64,000 bases of DNA, taken from NCBI RefSeq assembly GCF_004217185.1, contig NZ_SHKL01000001.1:4834001-4898000 (forward strand). The letters run 5' to 3'. The position numbers were made by a program, and so were the translations under genes. Positions 33,030 through 40,681 of the stretch are shown one piece after another. Each line of letters opens with the position of its first letter. Within the stretch, counting starts at the first letter, position 1. The stretch is from Pseudonocardia sediminis (lineage in GTDB: Bacteria > Actinomycetota > Actinomycetes > Mycobacteriales > Pseudonocardiaceae). The notes under the pieces were generated by a model. The model searched no databases and was not told where the DNA came from. It was given only the letters and a program-made list of their open reading frames with translations.

Positions 33030-34985
33030 TCAGCCCTGCGCGGGGAGGTCCGCCTGGGCGGTCGGGTTCACGACGCTCAGCGGGATCAGCGTGGTGCCGC
33101 TCGGCCCCACCTCGATGTCGGTGCCGGTGGACGGGCACACGCCGCAGTCGAAGCACGGGGTCCAGCGGCAGTCGTCCTGCTCGCGGCCCTCGAGAGCCTC
33201 CTGCCAGTCGTCCCAGAGCCAGTCGCGCTCCAGGCCGGAGTCGAGGTGGTCCCAGGGCAGGACCTCGTCGCGCCCGCGGTCGCGGGTGGTGAACCAGGCC
33301 AGCGAGACGCCCTTCGGCTCCAGCTCGGCCGCGGCGGCGCCGCACCAGCGCTCGTAGGAGAAGTGCTCGGACCAGCCGTCGAAGCGGCCGCCCTCGCGCC
33401 ACACCCGCTCGATGACCGCGCCGACCCGGCGGTCGCCGCGAGCGAGCAGTCCCTCGATCAGCGAGGGCTGCCCATCGTGGTAGCGCATGCCGATGTTGCG
33501 GCCGATCTTGCGGTCGGTGTTGACGGCCGCGCGCAGCTTGCGCAGCCGATCGTCGACGACGTCGGGGTGGCACTGCGCGGCCCACTGGAACGGGGTGTGC
33601 GGCTTGGGCACGAACCCGCCGATGGAGATCGTGCACCGGACGTCATTGCGCCCGGACGCCTCGCGACCGGCCTTGATCACCCGGTGCGCCATCCCGGCGA
33701 TCTCCAGGACGTCCTCGTCCTCCTCGGTCGGCAGGCCGACCATGAAGTAGAGCTTGACCTGCCGCCATCCCTGCGCGAACGCCTCGGAGACGGTCCGGAT
33801 CAGGTCCTCCTCGGAGACCATCTTGTTGATCACCCGGCGGATCCGCTCGGAGCCGCCCTCGGGGGCGAACGTCAGCCCCGAGCGGCGGCCGTTGCGCGAG
33901 ATCTCCTTGGCCAGGTCGATGTTGAACGCGTCGACCCGCGTCGAGGGCAGGCTCAGCGAGGTGTTCGAGCCCTCGTAGCGGTCGGCGAGGCCCTTGGTGA
34001 TCTCGGCGATCTCGGAGTGGTCCGCGCTCGACAGGGACAGCAGGCCGACCTCGTCGAAGCCGGAGGCCCGCACCGAGCTGTCCACCATCTCGCCGATCCC
34101 CTGCAGGGACCGTTCGCGGACCGGACGGGTGATCATCCCGGCCTGGCAGAACCGGCAGCCGCGGGTGCAGCCACGGAAGATCTCGACGCTGGCCCGCTCG
34201 TGCACGGTCTCGGCCAGCGGGACCAGCGGCGCCTTCGGGTAGGGCCACTCGTCGAGCTCGATCGTGGTGCGCTTCTGCACCGTCGCCGGCACCCGCTCGT
34301 CGACGGGGGTGACGGCCGTGATCGCGCCGTCGTCGCCGTAGGTGACGTCGTAGAGGACGGGCACGTAGCAGCCCGGCGTCGCGGCCAGGCGCAGCAGCAG
34401 CTCGCGGCGCCCGCCGGGGCGTCCCTCGCGCTTCCACGCGGCGACGACGTCGGTGATGTCGCCGACGACATCCTCGCCGTCACCGAGGGCGGCCACGTCG
34501 ACGAAGTCCGAGACCGGCTCCGGGTTGAACGCGGCGTGCCCGCCGGCGACGACGACCGGGTGCGTCTCGTCGCGGTCGGCGGCGTGCAGCGGGGTCCCGG
34601 CCAGGTCCAGCGTCGTGAGCAGGTTCGTGTAGCCGAGCTCGGTGGAGAAGGAGACGCCGAGGACGTCGAAGGCCCCGACGGGACGGTGCGAGTCGACGGT
34701 GAACGCCGGGACGCCCGCGTCGCGCATCTTGGCCTCGAGGTCCGGCCACACCGAGTAGCAGCGCTCGGCCAGGGCGTCGGCGCGCTCGTTCAGGACCTCG
34801 TAGAGGATCTGGACGCCCTGGTTGGGCAGACCGACCTCGTAGGCGTCCGGGTAGAGCAGGGCCCACCGGACGGTCGCGGCGTCCCAGTCCTTGATCTGGG
34901 AGTTCCCCTCACCGCCGACATACTGCACGGGTTTGGACACCTGCGGCAGCAGGGCTTCCAGGGCGGGAAACACGGAGGCACTCAC
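33030..34985 (-). CDS. TIGR03960-type B12-binding-like radical SAM protein
   Basis: 651 aa. The N-terminal B12-binding-like Rossmann region (about 30-190) includes YPDAYEVGLPNQGVQILYEVLN. The radical SAM domain starts near 250 with the cluster motif in FRGCTRGCRFCQAG (CxxxCxxC). The C-terminal extension ends with a second Cys motif, CFDCGVC, able to hold another Fe-S cluster. Partner DUF2344 proteins are normally adjacent; here it is 2.3 kb downstream. The reaction is unproven. The GTG at 34985 lies eight bases after TACCCT, another leaderless start; the longer frame to 35501 is not supported. Confidence 0.92.
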   Translation of the reverse strand: MSASVFPALEALLPQVSKPVQYVGGEGNSQIKDWDAATVRWALLYPDAYEVGLPNQGVQILYEVLNERADALAERCYSVWPDLEAKMRDAGVPAFTVDSHRPVGAFDVLGVSFSTELGYTNLLTTLDLAGTPLHAADRDETHPVVVAGGHAAFNPEPVSDFVDVAALGDGEDVVGDITDVVAAWKREGRPGGRRELLLRLAATPGCYVPVLYDVTYGDDGAITAVTPVDERVPATVQKRTTIELDEWPYPKAPLVPLAETVHERASVEIFRGCTRGCRFCQAGMITRPVRERSLQGIGEMVDSSVRASGFDEVGLLSLSSADHSEIAEITKGLADRYEGSNTSLSLPSTRVDAFNIDLAKEISRNGRRSGLTFAPEGGSERIRRVINKMVSEEDLIRTVSEAFAQGWRQVKLYFMVGLPTEEDEDVLEIAGMAHRVIKAGREASGRNDVRCTISIGGFVPKPHTPFQWAAQCHPDVVDDRLRKLRAAVNTDRKIGRNIGMRYHDGQPSLIEGLLARGDRRVGAVIERVWREGGRFDGWSEHFSYERWCGAAAAELEPKGVSLAWFTTRDRGRDEVLPWDHLDSGLERDWLWDDWQEALEGREQDDCRWTPCFDCGVCPSTGTDIEVGPSGTTLIPLSVVNPTAQADLPAQG

Positions 34986-34993
34986 GCTGGCCC

Positions 34994-34999
34994 AGGGTA
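34994..34999 (-). promoter_or_regulatory. -10 box of leaderless radical SAM gene
   Basis: TACCCT on the minus strand, eight bases before the GTG at 34985. Confidence 0.5.
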
Positions 35000-35071
35000 G
35001 CCCTGTCCCGCGGGCGCCCCGGGGTTGCCCCTTTCGTCCGGTCGGCGTGGGCCGGTGCGGCCCGGCTGTGA

Positions 35072-35899
35072 TCACCTCAGCAGCAGTGCATCCAGGCGTC
35101 GCGCGGCCAGCACCACCCCGACGGCGCCCATCACCAGGAAGTACGCCAGGTGCCCCAGCAGGCCGGGCCCGACCACGCCCGTCGTGAGCCCGCGCATCAG
35201 CTCGACGGCGTGGTAGAGCGGCAGCACCTCCACCACGATCTGCAGCCACCGCGGGTAGACCGAGAGCGGGTAGAACGTCGTCGAGAACAGGAACATCGGC
35301 AGGATCACGAGCGTGACCAGGTCGAAGTCCTGCCAGGAGCGCATGTAGGACGTCGCCGCCATCCCGACCGCGGCGAACGCGCACGCCACGATCAGCGCCG
35401 CCGGCAGCGCGAGCAGTGCCCACGGCGAGGTGAGCAGCCCGAACCCGGCCATCACGGCGAGGAACCCCAGCGCGTAGAGCCCGCCGCGGACCAGCGCCCA
35501 TCCGATCTCGCCGAGCGCGACGTCGACCGGACCGAGCGGGGTGGCCAGCATCGCGTCGTAGAGGCGGACGTAGCGCAGCTTGAAGAACACGTTGAAGGTC
35601 GAGTCGAACACCGCACCGTTCATCGCCGACGCCGCGAGCAGGCCCGGCGCGATGAACGCCGCGTAGCTGATCGGCGTCCCGTCCGGGCCGGGCAGCGCGC
35701 CGACCAGCGACCCCAGCCCTTGACCCATGGCGACCAGGTAGAACACCGGCTCGAAGAACCCGGACGCGAACGCCAGCCAGGCCCGCTTCGACGCCGTCGC
35801 CGAGCGCAGGAGCAGCGCGCTCGACCGCCCGGCGTAGCTTCCCGCCGGCAGCAGCCGCCAGATCGCCGGCGCCTCCCGGCGCACGCCCGCCCGGCTCAC
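35072..35899 (-). CDS. ABC-2 type exporter permease (second subunit)
   Basis: 275 aa, six transmembrane helices, of the DrrB/NodJ ABC-2 family. MLATPLGPVDVALGEIGWALVRGG and the LPMFLFSTTFYPLSVYPRWLQ segment before helix 5 are typical. The GTG at 35899 overlaps the stop of the first permease (GTGA). With the other permease and the ATPase it forms a heterodimeric exporter. The substrate cannot be inferred; related systems export antibiotics or lipids. Confidence 0.9.
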   Translation of the reverse strand: MSRAGVRREAPAIWRLLPAGSYAGRSSALLLRSATASKRAWLAFASGFFEPVFYLVAMGQGLGSLVGALPGPDGTPISYAAFIAPGLLAASAMNGAVFDSTFNVFFKLRYVRLYDAMLATPLGPVDVALGEIGWALVRGGLYALGFLAVMAGFGLLTSPWALLALPAALIVACAFAAVGMAATSYMRSWQDFDLVTLVILPMFLFSTTFYPLSVYPRWLQIVVEVLPLYHAVELMRGLTTGVVGPGLLGHLAYFLVMGAVGVVLAARRLDALLLR

Positions 35900-36699
35900 C
35901 GGGCCAGCCTCCGCGTGAACAGCCGCATCGCCAGCACCGTTCCGACGACGAGCAGCACGAGCAGGTAGGCCAGGTGCCCCACCACCGCGACGGTGGTCGT
36001 CGTGCCCCCGACGGCCGCGGCGCGGGCCAGCTCGGTGCCGTGCCACAGCGGCGACACCCACGCCAGGGGCTGCACCCAGCCGGGCAGCCGGTCGACGGGG
36101 AAGAACGTGCCGGAGAACAGCGTCATCGGGATGATCACGAAGCGGAAGATCGCGTTGAACGCCCCGCCGTCGGTCTGCACGGTGGCCGCGAACGCGGTGA
36201 TCAGCGCGGCCACGGCCGAGCCGGTCAGCACCGCGACCAGCAGCGCGACGACGATCCCCGGGCCACCGGCCCCGCCCAGCAGCGCCACGACCACGGTGAA
36301 CACCGCGCCGGTGCCGGCGAGCTTGACCGCCACCCAGCCCAGGTGCCCGAGCGCGACCTGCCCCGGCGAGATCGGGCCGGCGGTCATCGCGAGGTAGATC
36401 CGCTGCCACTTGAACCCCGAGAGCACCGGGTAGGTCGACTCGAACGCCGCACTCTGCACCGCCGAGACCGCCAGCAGTGCCGGGGCAAGCCACACGAGGT
36501 AGGACACCCCGCCGACGGCGCCGGCCGCGCGCGCGTCGACCAGTGACCCGAAGCCCACCCCGAACGCGAGCAGGAACAGCAGCGGCTGCAGCACCGAGGA
36601 CACGACGCTGGCCCGCCAGTTGCGGCGGTACCAGGTCCAGAAGTGCTCGACGACCAGCGCGATCCCCCGCCCGTACCCGGGCGGCGCGAGCGTGCTCAC
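35896..36699 (-). CDS. ABC-2 type exporter permease (first subunit)
   Basis: 267 aa, six helices, of the ABC-2 family. Family marks include YLAMTAGPISPGQVALGHLGW and IIPMTLFSGTFFPVDRLPGWVQPLAWVSPLWHG. The GTG at 36699 overlaps the ATPase stop. It is homologous to the next permease (about the same length and topology), and the two are likely to form the membrane heterodimer. Confidence 0.9.
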   Translation of the reverse strand: MSTLAPPGYGRGIALVVEHFWTWYRRNWRASVVSSVLQPLLFLLAFGVGFGSLVDARAAGAVGGVSYLVWLAPALLAVSAVQSAAFESTYPVLSGFKWQRIYLAMTAGPISPGQVALGHLGWVAVKLAGTGAVFTVVVALLGGAGGPGIVVALLVAVLTGSAVAALITAFAATVQTDGGAFNAIFRFVIIPMTLFSGTFFPVDRLPGWVQPLAWVSPLWHGTELARAAAVGGTTTTVAVVGHLAYLLVLLVVGTVLAMRLFTRRLAR

Positions 36700-37619
36700 T
36701 CGATCAGCCTCCGCCCGGTCAGGCGCAGGAACACGTCCTCCAGCGAGGACCGGCGCACCAGTGTGGACAGCGGCCGGTGCCCCCGCCGGACGATCTCGGC
36801 CTGGGCCCGTTCCCCGTCGCCGGTGTAGAGCAGCAGCCGGTCCGGCAGGTCCTCCACCCGCTCCACGACGCCGTCGAAGTCGCCCGCGGCGGGGCGGTCC
36901 TCCGGGGCGAAACGCAGCTCCAGCACCTCCCGGGTCGACCAGCGCGCGATCAGCTCCGACGGCGCGCCCTCGGCGACGATGACGCCGCCGTCCATGACGA
37001 CGAGGCGGTCGCAGAGCTGCTCGGCCTCGTCCATGTAGTGGGTGGTGATGATCTGGGTGACGCCCTCGCTCTTGAGCCGGTAGAGGCGCTCCCACAGCAG
37101 GTGCCGGGCCTGCGGGTCCAGACCGGTGGTCGGCTCGTCGAGCAGGAGCAGCTCCGGGTCGTTGACCAGGGCCCGGGCGATCGTCAGACGCCGTTTCATG
37201 CCGCCCGAGAGCGGTTCGACCGGCTCGTCGGCGCGGTCGGTGAGACGGGCGAACTCCAGCAGCTCGGTGGCCTTGTCCCGGACCTGGCAGCGGGACAGGC
37301 CGAAGTAGCGCCCGTACATCTGCAGGTTCTGCCGGACCGACAGCTCGGTGTCGAGGTTGTCCAGCTGCGGGACGACGCCGATCCGCGCCCGGATCCGCGG
37401 GCCGTCGACGTCGGGGTCCATGCCCAGCACGGACAGCTCACCGCCGGAGCGCGGCGACACGCAGGCGATCATCCGCATCGCCGAGGACTTGCCCGCGCCG
37501 TTGGGCCCGAGGAAGCCGAACACCTCCCCCGGCGCCACGTCGACGTCGATCCCGCGCACCGCCTCGAACTCGCCGAAGCGCTTGCGCAGACCCCGTGCCC
37601 ACACCGGTCCGTCCCCCAC
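36696..37619 (-). CDS. ABC transporter ATP-binding protein, DrrA-like
   Basis: 307 aa. The nucleotide-binding domain has Walker A GPNGAGKSS, Q-loop PQLDNLD, signature LSGGMKRRL, Walker B LLLLDEPTTGLDP and the H-loop His in ITTHYMDEAEQL. The C-terminal 80 residues are the DUF4162-type extension of DrrA-like exporters (SSLEDVFLRLTGR). The GTG at 37619 lies eight bases after TAGCGT, which fixes the start and suggests that the three-gene operon begins without a leader. Confidence 0.95.
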   Translation of the reverse strand: MGDGPVWARGLRKRFGEFEAVRGIDVDVAPGEVFGFLGPNGAGKSSAMRMIACVSPRSGGELSVLGMDPDVDGPRIRARIGVVPQLDNLDTELSVRQNLQMYGRYFGLSRCQVRDKATELLEFARLTDRADEPVEPLSGGMKRRLTIARALVNDPELLLLDEPTTGLDPQARHLLWERLYRLKSEGVTQIITTHYMDEAEQLCDRLVVMDGGVIVAEGAPSELIARWSTREVLELRFAPEDRPAAGDFDGVVERVEDLPDRLLLYTGDGERAQAEIVRRGHRPLSTLVRRSSLEDVFLRLTGRRLIE

Positions 37620-37627
37620 ACCGAAGA

Positions 37628-37633
37628 ACGCTA
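37628..37633 (-). promoter_or_regulatory. -10 box of the ABC exporter operon (leaderless)
   Basis: TAGCGT on the minus strand, eight bases before the GTG at 37619. Confidence 0.55.
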
Positions 37634-37724
37634 ACCGGCACCCCCGACAGTCCGCCCGTCCGTTTCCCGCCTGCTTCCCGCTCGGGCCGAACCGGGCGAC
37701 CGCCGTGGCGCGAACGAGAAGGTG

Positions 37725-38609
37725 ATGAGCGAGGACTTCACCACCGTCGGCGACATCCGGATCTGTCACGAGTCGTTCGGCTCACCCGAGGATCCGATGG
37801 TCGTGCTGGTCATGGGCCTGGGCCTGTCGCTGGACTGGTGGCGCGAGGGGTTCTGCCGTGCCCTGGCCGGGCGCGGGTTCCACGTCGTGCGGTTCGACAA
37901 CCGCGACGTCGGCCGCTCCACCCACGTCCGCGGGCCGGGGATCAGCGCGTGGGGTTTCGTGACGCGGCGGGCGACGCCGGTCTACACCCTCGGGGACATG
38001 GCCGACGACGTCGGCGGGCTGATCGCCGCGCTCGACCCGCGCGGGGCGCACGTGGTCGGCGCATCGCTGGGCTCGATGGTCGCCCAGGAGGTCGCGATCC
38101 GGCACCCGTCGCTCACGCTGTCGCTGACCTCGATCATGGGACGGCCCGGGGACGGGCGGACCGGCAAGGTCTCCTGGCGGATGGTGCCGGAGTTCCTGCG
38201 CCCGCCCTCGTCGGACCCGGTGGAGAGCATGGTCGCCTCGTTCCGCCGGATCGGCTCCGAGGGACGCACCGCAGCCGACGACGAGGACGTGCGCGTCACG
38301 ATGCGCCGCTCGTCGGCCCGCGAGACCGGTGACGGCACGGGCGGCGGACGTCAGCTCGCGGCCTGTGTCGGCGAGCGCGACCGCACCGCCGACCTGGGCC
38401 GTCTGACCTGCCCGGCGCTGGTGTTCCACGGCCTCGCCGACCGTGTCATCCAGCCCTCCGGCGGGCGCGCCACCGCCGCCGCGATCCCCGCCGCGGAGCT
38501 GGTCGAGGTCCCCGGCATGGGCCACGACCTGCCGCAACGCATCTGGCCGGACCTCATCGAGGCCATCCACCGCACGGCCGACCGGGCGACGAGACCTGCC
38601 GCCGGCTGA
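37725..38609 (+). CDS. Alpha/beta-hydrolase
   Basis: 294 aa. The oxyanion region is VMGLGLSLDWW and the strand-turn VVRFDNRDVGRST is typical of the aclacinomycin-methylesterase/RdmC-like group. The nucleophile elbow is GASLGS, the acid is probably the Asp in HGLADRVIQP, and the catalytic His is in GMGHDLPQ. The ATG at 37725 is very close to AGAAGG, so the exact start is uncertain (GTG 37722 also possible). The substrate is unknown. It is divergent from the ABC exporter operon. Confidence 0.88.
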   Translation: MSEDFTTVGDIRICHESFGSPEDPMVVLVMGLGLSLDWWREGFCRALAGRGFHVVRFDNRDVGRSTHVRGPGISAWGFVTRRATPVYTLGDMADDVGGLIAALDPRGAHVVGASLGSMVAQEVAIRHPSLTLSLTSIMGRPGDGRTGKVSWRMVPEFLRPPSSDPVESMVASFRRIGSEGRTAADDEDVRVTMRRSSARETGDGTGGGRQLAACVGERDRTADLGRLTCPALVFHGLADRVIQPSGGRATAAAIPAAELVEVPGMGHDLPQRIWPDLIEAIHRTADRATRPAAG

Positions 38610-38614
38610 CTGCC

Positions 38615-38739
38615 GCACTCATGGAGCTTCCGTGTCGTCCCACCGCACGAAAACCCCACGGGTCGGCCGGGCCGACGGGCCGCGGGTCGCACTCGTGGCG
38701 CTTCGGTGCCGGCTCGCCGCACGAAGGCTCCATGAGCGA
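38615..38739. repeat. Two tandem copies of an imperfect palindromic REP-like element
   Basis: Two related units of about 51 bases (38615-38665 and 38689-38739), both starting GCACTC and sharing CCGCACGAA, lie between the convergent hydrolase and MmyB-type genes. Each unit is an imperfect palindrome, and the left end of unit 1 (CTCATGGAGC) is the exact complement of the right end of unit 2 (GCTCCATGAG). The spacer contains the perfect palindrome GTCGGCC-g-GGCCGAC (38662-38676). It could be a mobile REP/MITE-like sequence and also act as a bidirectional terminator. Confidence 0.75.
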
Positions 38740-38769
38740 GCCGGGGACGGTGGGGCCGGATGTCGCGGT

Positions 38770-39591
38770 TCACGGCCGCCCGGAGCGGGAGGCGGCCAAG
38801 TGGCGCAGGGCCTCACGTGTGGCGTCGTCGGCGGGGAGGAACGTCTCGACGGCCAGCTCGGCGAGGGTGACGTCGTGCGGGGCGCCGAACGTCGTCATCG
38901 TCGAGTGGAACGACAGCGCGCCGGCGGGGTGGTCGAGCTGCAGCGGCAGGAGCACGTCACCGCCGGGGACGGGCAGGCTCGCCGCGTCCGGTGACGGATA
39001 GGCGCGGACCTCGGTGAGCAGGGCGGTCAGGCGTGGGTCGGCGGTGACCCGGACCTGGCGTTCCAGGCGGTGCAGCAGGTGCTCGCGCCACTGCGCCAGG
39101 TTCCGGATCCGCGGGGCGAGGCCGCGGGGGTGCAGGCTCAGGCGGTAGACGTTCGTCGGCGGGCCCAGGACGTCCGGATCGACGCCGTCGAGCAACGGCG
39201 CGACCGCCGCGCCGGCGAGCACCACGTCGCCCCAGCGGTCGACGACGAGTGCCGGGTTCGGGTCGTGGGCGGCCATCAGCTGTTCCAGGGCCCCGCGGAC
39301 GGGCGCGTGGGCGTCGTCGTCGAGCGGGCGCTCGGTGTAGGCCGGGGCGAACCCGGCGGCGAGCAGCAGCGCGTTGCGTTCGCGCAGCGGGATCTCCAGC
39401 TCCTCGGCCAGCGCGCCGAGCAGCTCCCGGCTGGCCCCGGACCGGCCGGTCTCGACGAAGCTCAGGTGCCGCGTCGACACACCCGCGGCCAGCGCCAGGT
39501 CCATCTGGCTCACCCGTCGCCGGGCCCGCCAGAACCGCAGCATCTCCCCCGGCCCGCCGGGGCGGCTCCGGCGCGCGTCCGCACTGGTCAC
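38770..39591 (-). CDS. XRE-type regulator with MmyB-like ligand-binding domain
   Basis: 273 aa. The N-terminal helix-turn-helix (about 15-75) reads LRFWRARRRVSQMDLALAAGVSTRHLSFVETGRS. The C-terminal half (about 100-265) is the MmyB-like PAS-type domain, with PNPALVVDRWGDVVLAG and a C-terminal LPLQLDHPAGALSFHST segment, proposed to bind a fatty-acid-like ligand in one studied homologue. The GTG at 39591 lies seven bases after TAGCGT. It is divergent from the NTF2-like gene at 39737; palindromic sites at 39629-39641 and 39654-39666 lie between them, so it probably controls both. Confidence 0.92.
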   Translation of the reverse strand: MTSADARRSRPGGPGEMLRFWRARRRVSQMDLALAAGVSTRHLSFVETGRSGASRELLGALAEELEIPLRERNALLLAAGFAPAYTERPLDDDAHAPVRGALEQLMAAHDPNPALVVDRWGDVVLAGAAVAPLLDGVDPDVLGPPTNVYRLSLHPRGLAPRIRNLAQWREHLLHRLERQVRVTADPRLTALLTEVRAYPSPDAASLPVPGGDVLLPLQLDHPAGALSFHSTMTTFGAPHDVTLAELAVETFLPADDATREALRHLAASRSGRP

Positions 39592-39598
39592 GATGGCC

Positions 39599-39604
39599 AC
39601 GCTA
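39599..39604 (-). promoter_or_regulatory. -10 box of leaderless MmyB-type regulator
   Basis: TAGCGT on the minus strand, seven bases before the GTG at 39591. This places the start three codons inside the longest frame. Confidence 0.55.
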
Positions 39605-39628
39605 GCGAGCCGCGCACGGCGCGACGAC

Positions 39629-39666
39629 TACCTCGCAGGTAACGGGATCCGCCTACGTCGCGGGTA
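39629..39666. promoter_or_regulatory. Two operator-like sites TACCTCGCAGGTA / TACGTCGCGGGTA
   Basis: A perfect 13-bp palindrome (39629-39641) and a near copy (39654-39666) are spaced 25 bp centre to centre, in the region between the divergent MmyB-type regulator and NTF2-like genes. The spacing is close to two and a half helical turns. They are probable binding sites of the adjacent regulator; inferred. Confidence 0.65.
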
Positions 39667-39736
39667 ATCGCTACGCCGCACCGGCCCGGCCAGTCTCGAC
39701 GACGTCACCACGAAGAACACCGAGAAGGAGCCCGAG

Positions 39737-40114
39737 ATGACCGACTTCGACGACGTCGCCCGCCGCTACATCGACGTCTGGAACGAGACCGACCCCGCCG
39801 CCCGCAAGGAGAAGGTCGCCGCGCTGTGGACGACCGGCGGCACCTACACCGACCCGCTCGCCGACGTCGCCGGGCACGACGGGATCGACGGGTTCGTGGC
39901 CGCGGCCCAGTCCCAGCTCGCCGGGTTCGAGTTCCGGCTGCTCGGCCCCGTCGACGCCCACCACGACCAGGCCCGCTTCCGCTGGGAGGCCGGCCCCGCC
40001 GGCACTCTCGGCAACGGATCCGAAGCCCCCGTGGTCGGCTTCGATGTCGTCGTCACCGACGCCGACGGCCGCCTGACACAGGTACACGGCTTCCTGGACC
40101 GCTCCCCCGCCTGA
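39737..40114 (+). CDS. NTF2-like (SnoaL) protein controlled by the MmyB-type regulator
   Basis: 125 aa. The ATG at 39737 follows GAAGGAG at a good distance. NTF2/SnoaL fold: VARRYIDVWNETDPAARKEKVAALW, then GGTYTDPLADVAGHDGIDGFVAAAQ and a C-terminal strand DGRLTQVHGFLDRS. This pairing of a small NTF2-like protein with a divergent MmyB-type regulator is common in actinobacteria. The substrate is unknown. Confidence 0.88.
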   Translation: MTDFDDVARRYIDVWNETDPAARKEKVAALWTTGGTYTDPLADVAGHDGIDGFVAAAQSQLAGFEFRLLGPVDAHHDQARFRWEAGPAGTLGNGSEAPVVGFDVVVTDADGRLTQVHGFLDRSPA

Positions 40115-40144
40115 CCCCGATCCGGCCCACCCCACCCGGGCCGC

Positions 40145-40194
40145 CACTCGTGAACCAGGACGAGCGCGACGCGCACGTCGTGACTCACGAGTTC
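40145..40194. repeat. Palindromic element at the broken end of a reductase gene
   Basis: Inverted arms ACTCGTGA (40146-40153) and TCACGAGT (40185-40192) with inner pairing ACGA...TCGT form a hairpin of about 47 bases. The outer arm resembles the CACTCGTGG start of the REP-like unit at 38689. It lies exactly where the downstream reductase frame loses homology, so it may mark the deletion or insertion point. Confidence 0.6.
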
Positions 40195-40602
40195 CGCGGG
40201 CCGGGCGGGGTGGGCCTCGGGGAGCACTTCGGCTCCCTGACCGACGACCCGATGGCCGACGGCATGAACAACACCCCGAAGTACGTCGTGTCCACGACGC
40301 TCGACTCCGCCGACGCCTGGCAGAACTCGACGCTGCTGGGCGGCGACTGGGTGCAGCGCCTGCGCGACATCAAGGCCTCCGACGGCCCGGACATCGGCGT
40401 CTCCGGCAGCCTCACGCTCGTCCGGGCGCTGCCGGCCCACGGCCTGCTCGACGAGCTGCACCTGATGGTGCACCCGCTCGTCGTCGGCAAGGGCGCGAAG
40501 CTGTTCCCGGACGGCACCGACGGCGTCGGGCTGACGCTGCTGCGCTCGTCGGCGCTGAGCACCGGGGTGCTGCACACCGTCTTCGGCCCGGCCGCGAGCT
40601 GA
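40195..40602 (+). pseudogene. Truncated dihydrofolate reductase / RibD C-terminal-domain family gene
   Basis: The frame codes for TDDPMADGMNNTPKYVVSTTLD, LLGGDWVQRLRDIK, IGVSGSLTLVRALPAHGLLDELHLMVHPLVVGKGAKLFPDG and a normal C-terminus: the last two thirds of a small reductase of this family (usually about 190 aa). The N-terminal part, with the first strand and the DGF/DGV motif that holds NADPH, is missing, and no suitable start or ribosome binding site is present. A palindromic element at 40145-40194 occupies the junction. An internal ATG at 40251 would give a fragment of about 117 aa. Most likely a pseudogene. Confidence 0.7.
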
Positions 40603-40608
40603 GCCCGC

Positions 40609-40681
40609 ACACCCTCGTGCGCGGACATCGTCGCCGGAGCAGCGATATCCGCGCACGGGCGCGTCAGCGCACGAGGGGTGT
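40609..40681. repeat. Large nested palindrome between convergent genes
   Basis: Outer arms ACACCCTCGTGCGC (40609-40622) and GCGCACGAGGGGTGT (40667-40681) are complementary apart from one extra base. Inner arms GCGCGGACATCG (40619-40630) and CGATATCCGCGC (40643-40654) pair with one mismatch. It fills the space between the reductase remnant and the desaturase stop. It acts at least as a bidirectional terminator and resembles a REP-type element. Confidence 0.7.

Noticed and set aside
39737..40114. Idea that the NTF2-like gene and reductase remnant form one operon
   Set aside because: The reductase frame lacks a start and ribosome binding site and a palindrome lies in between.
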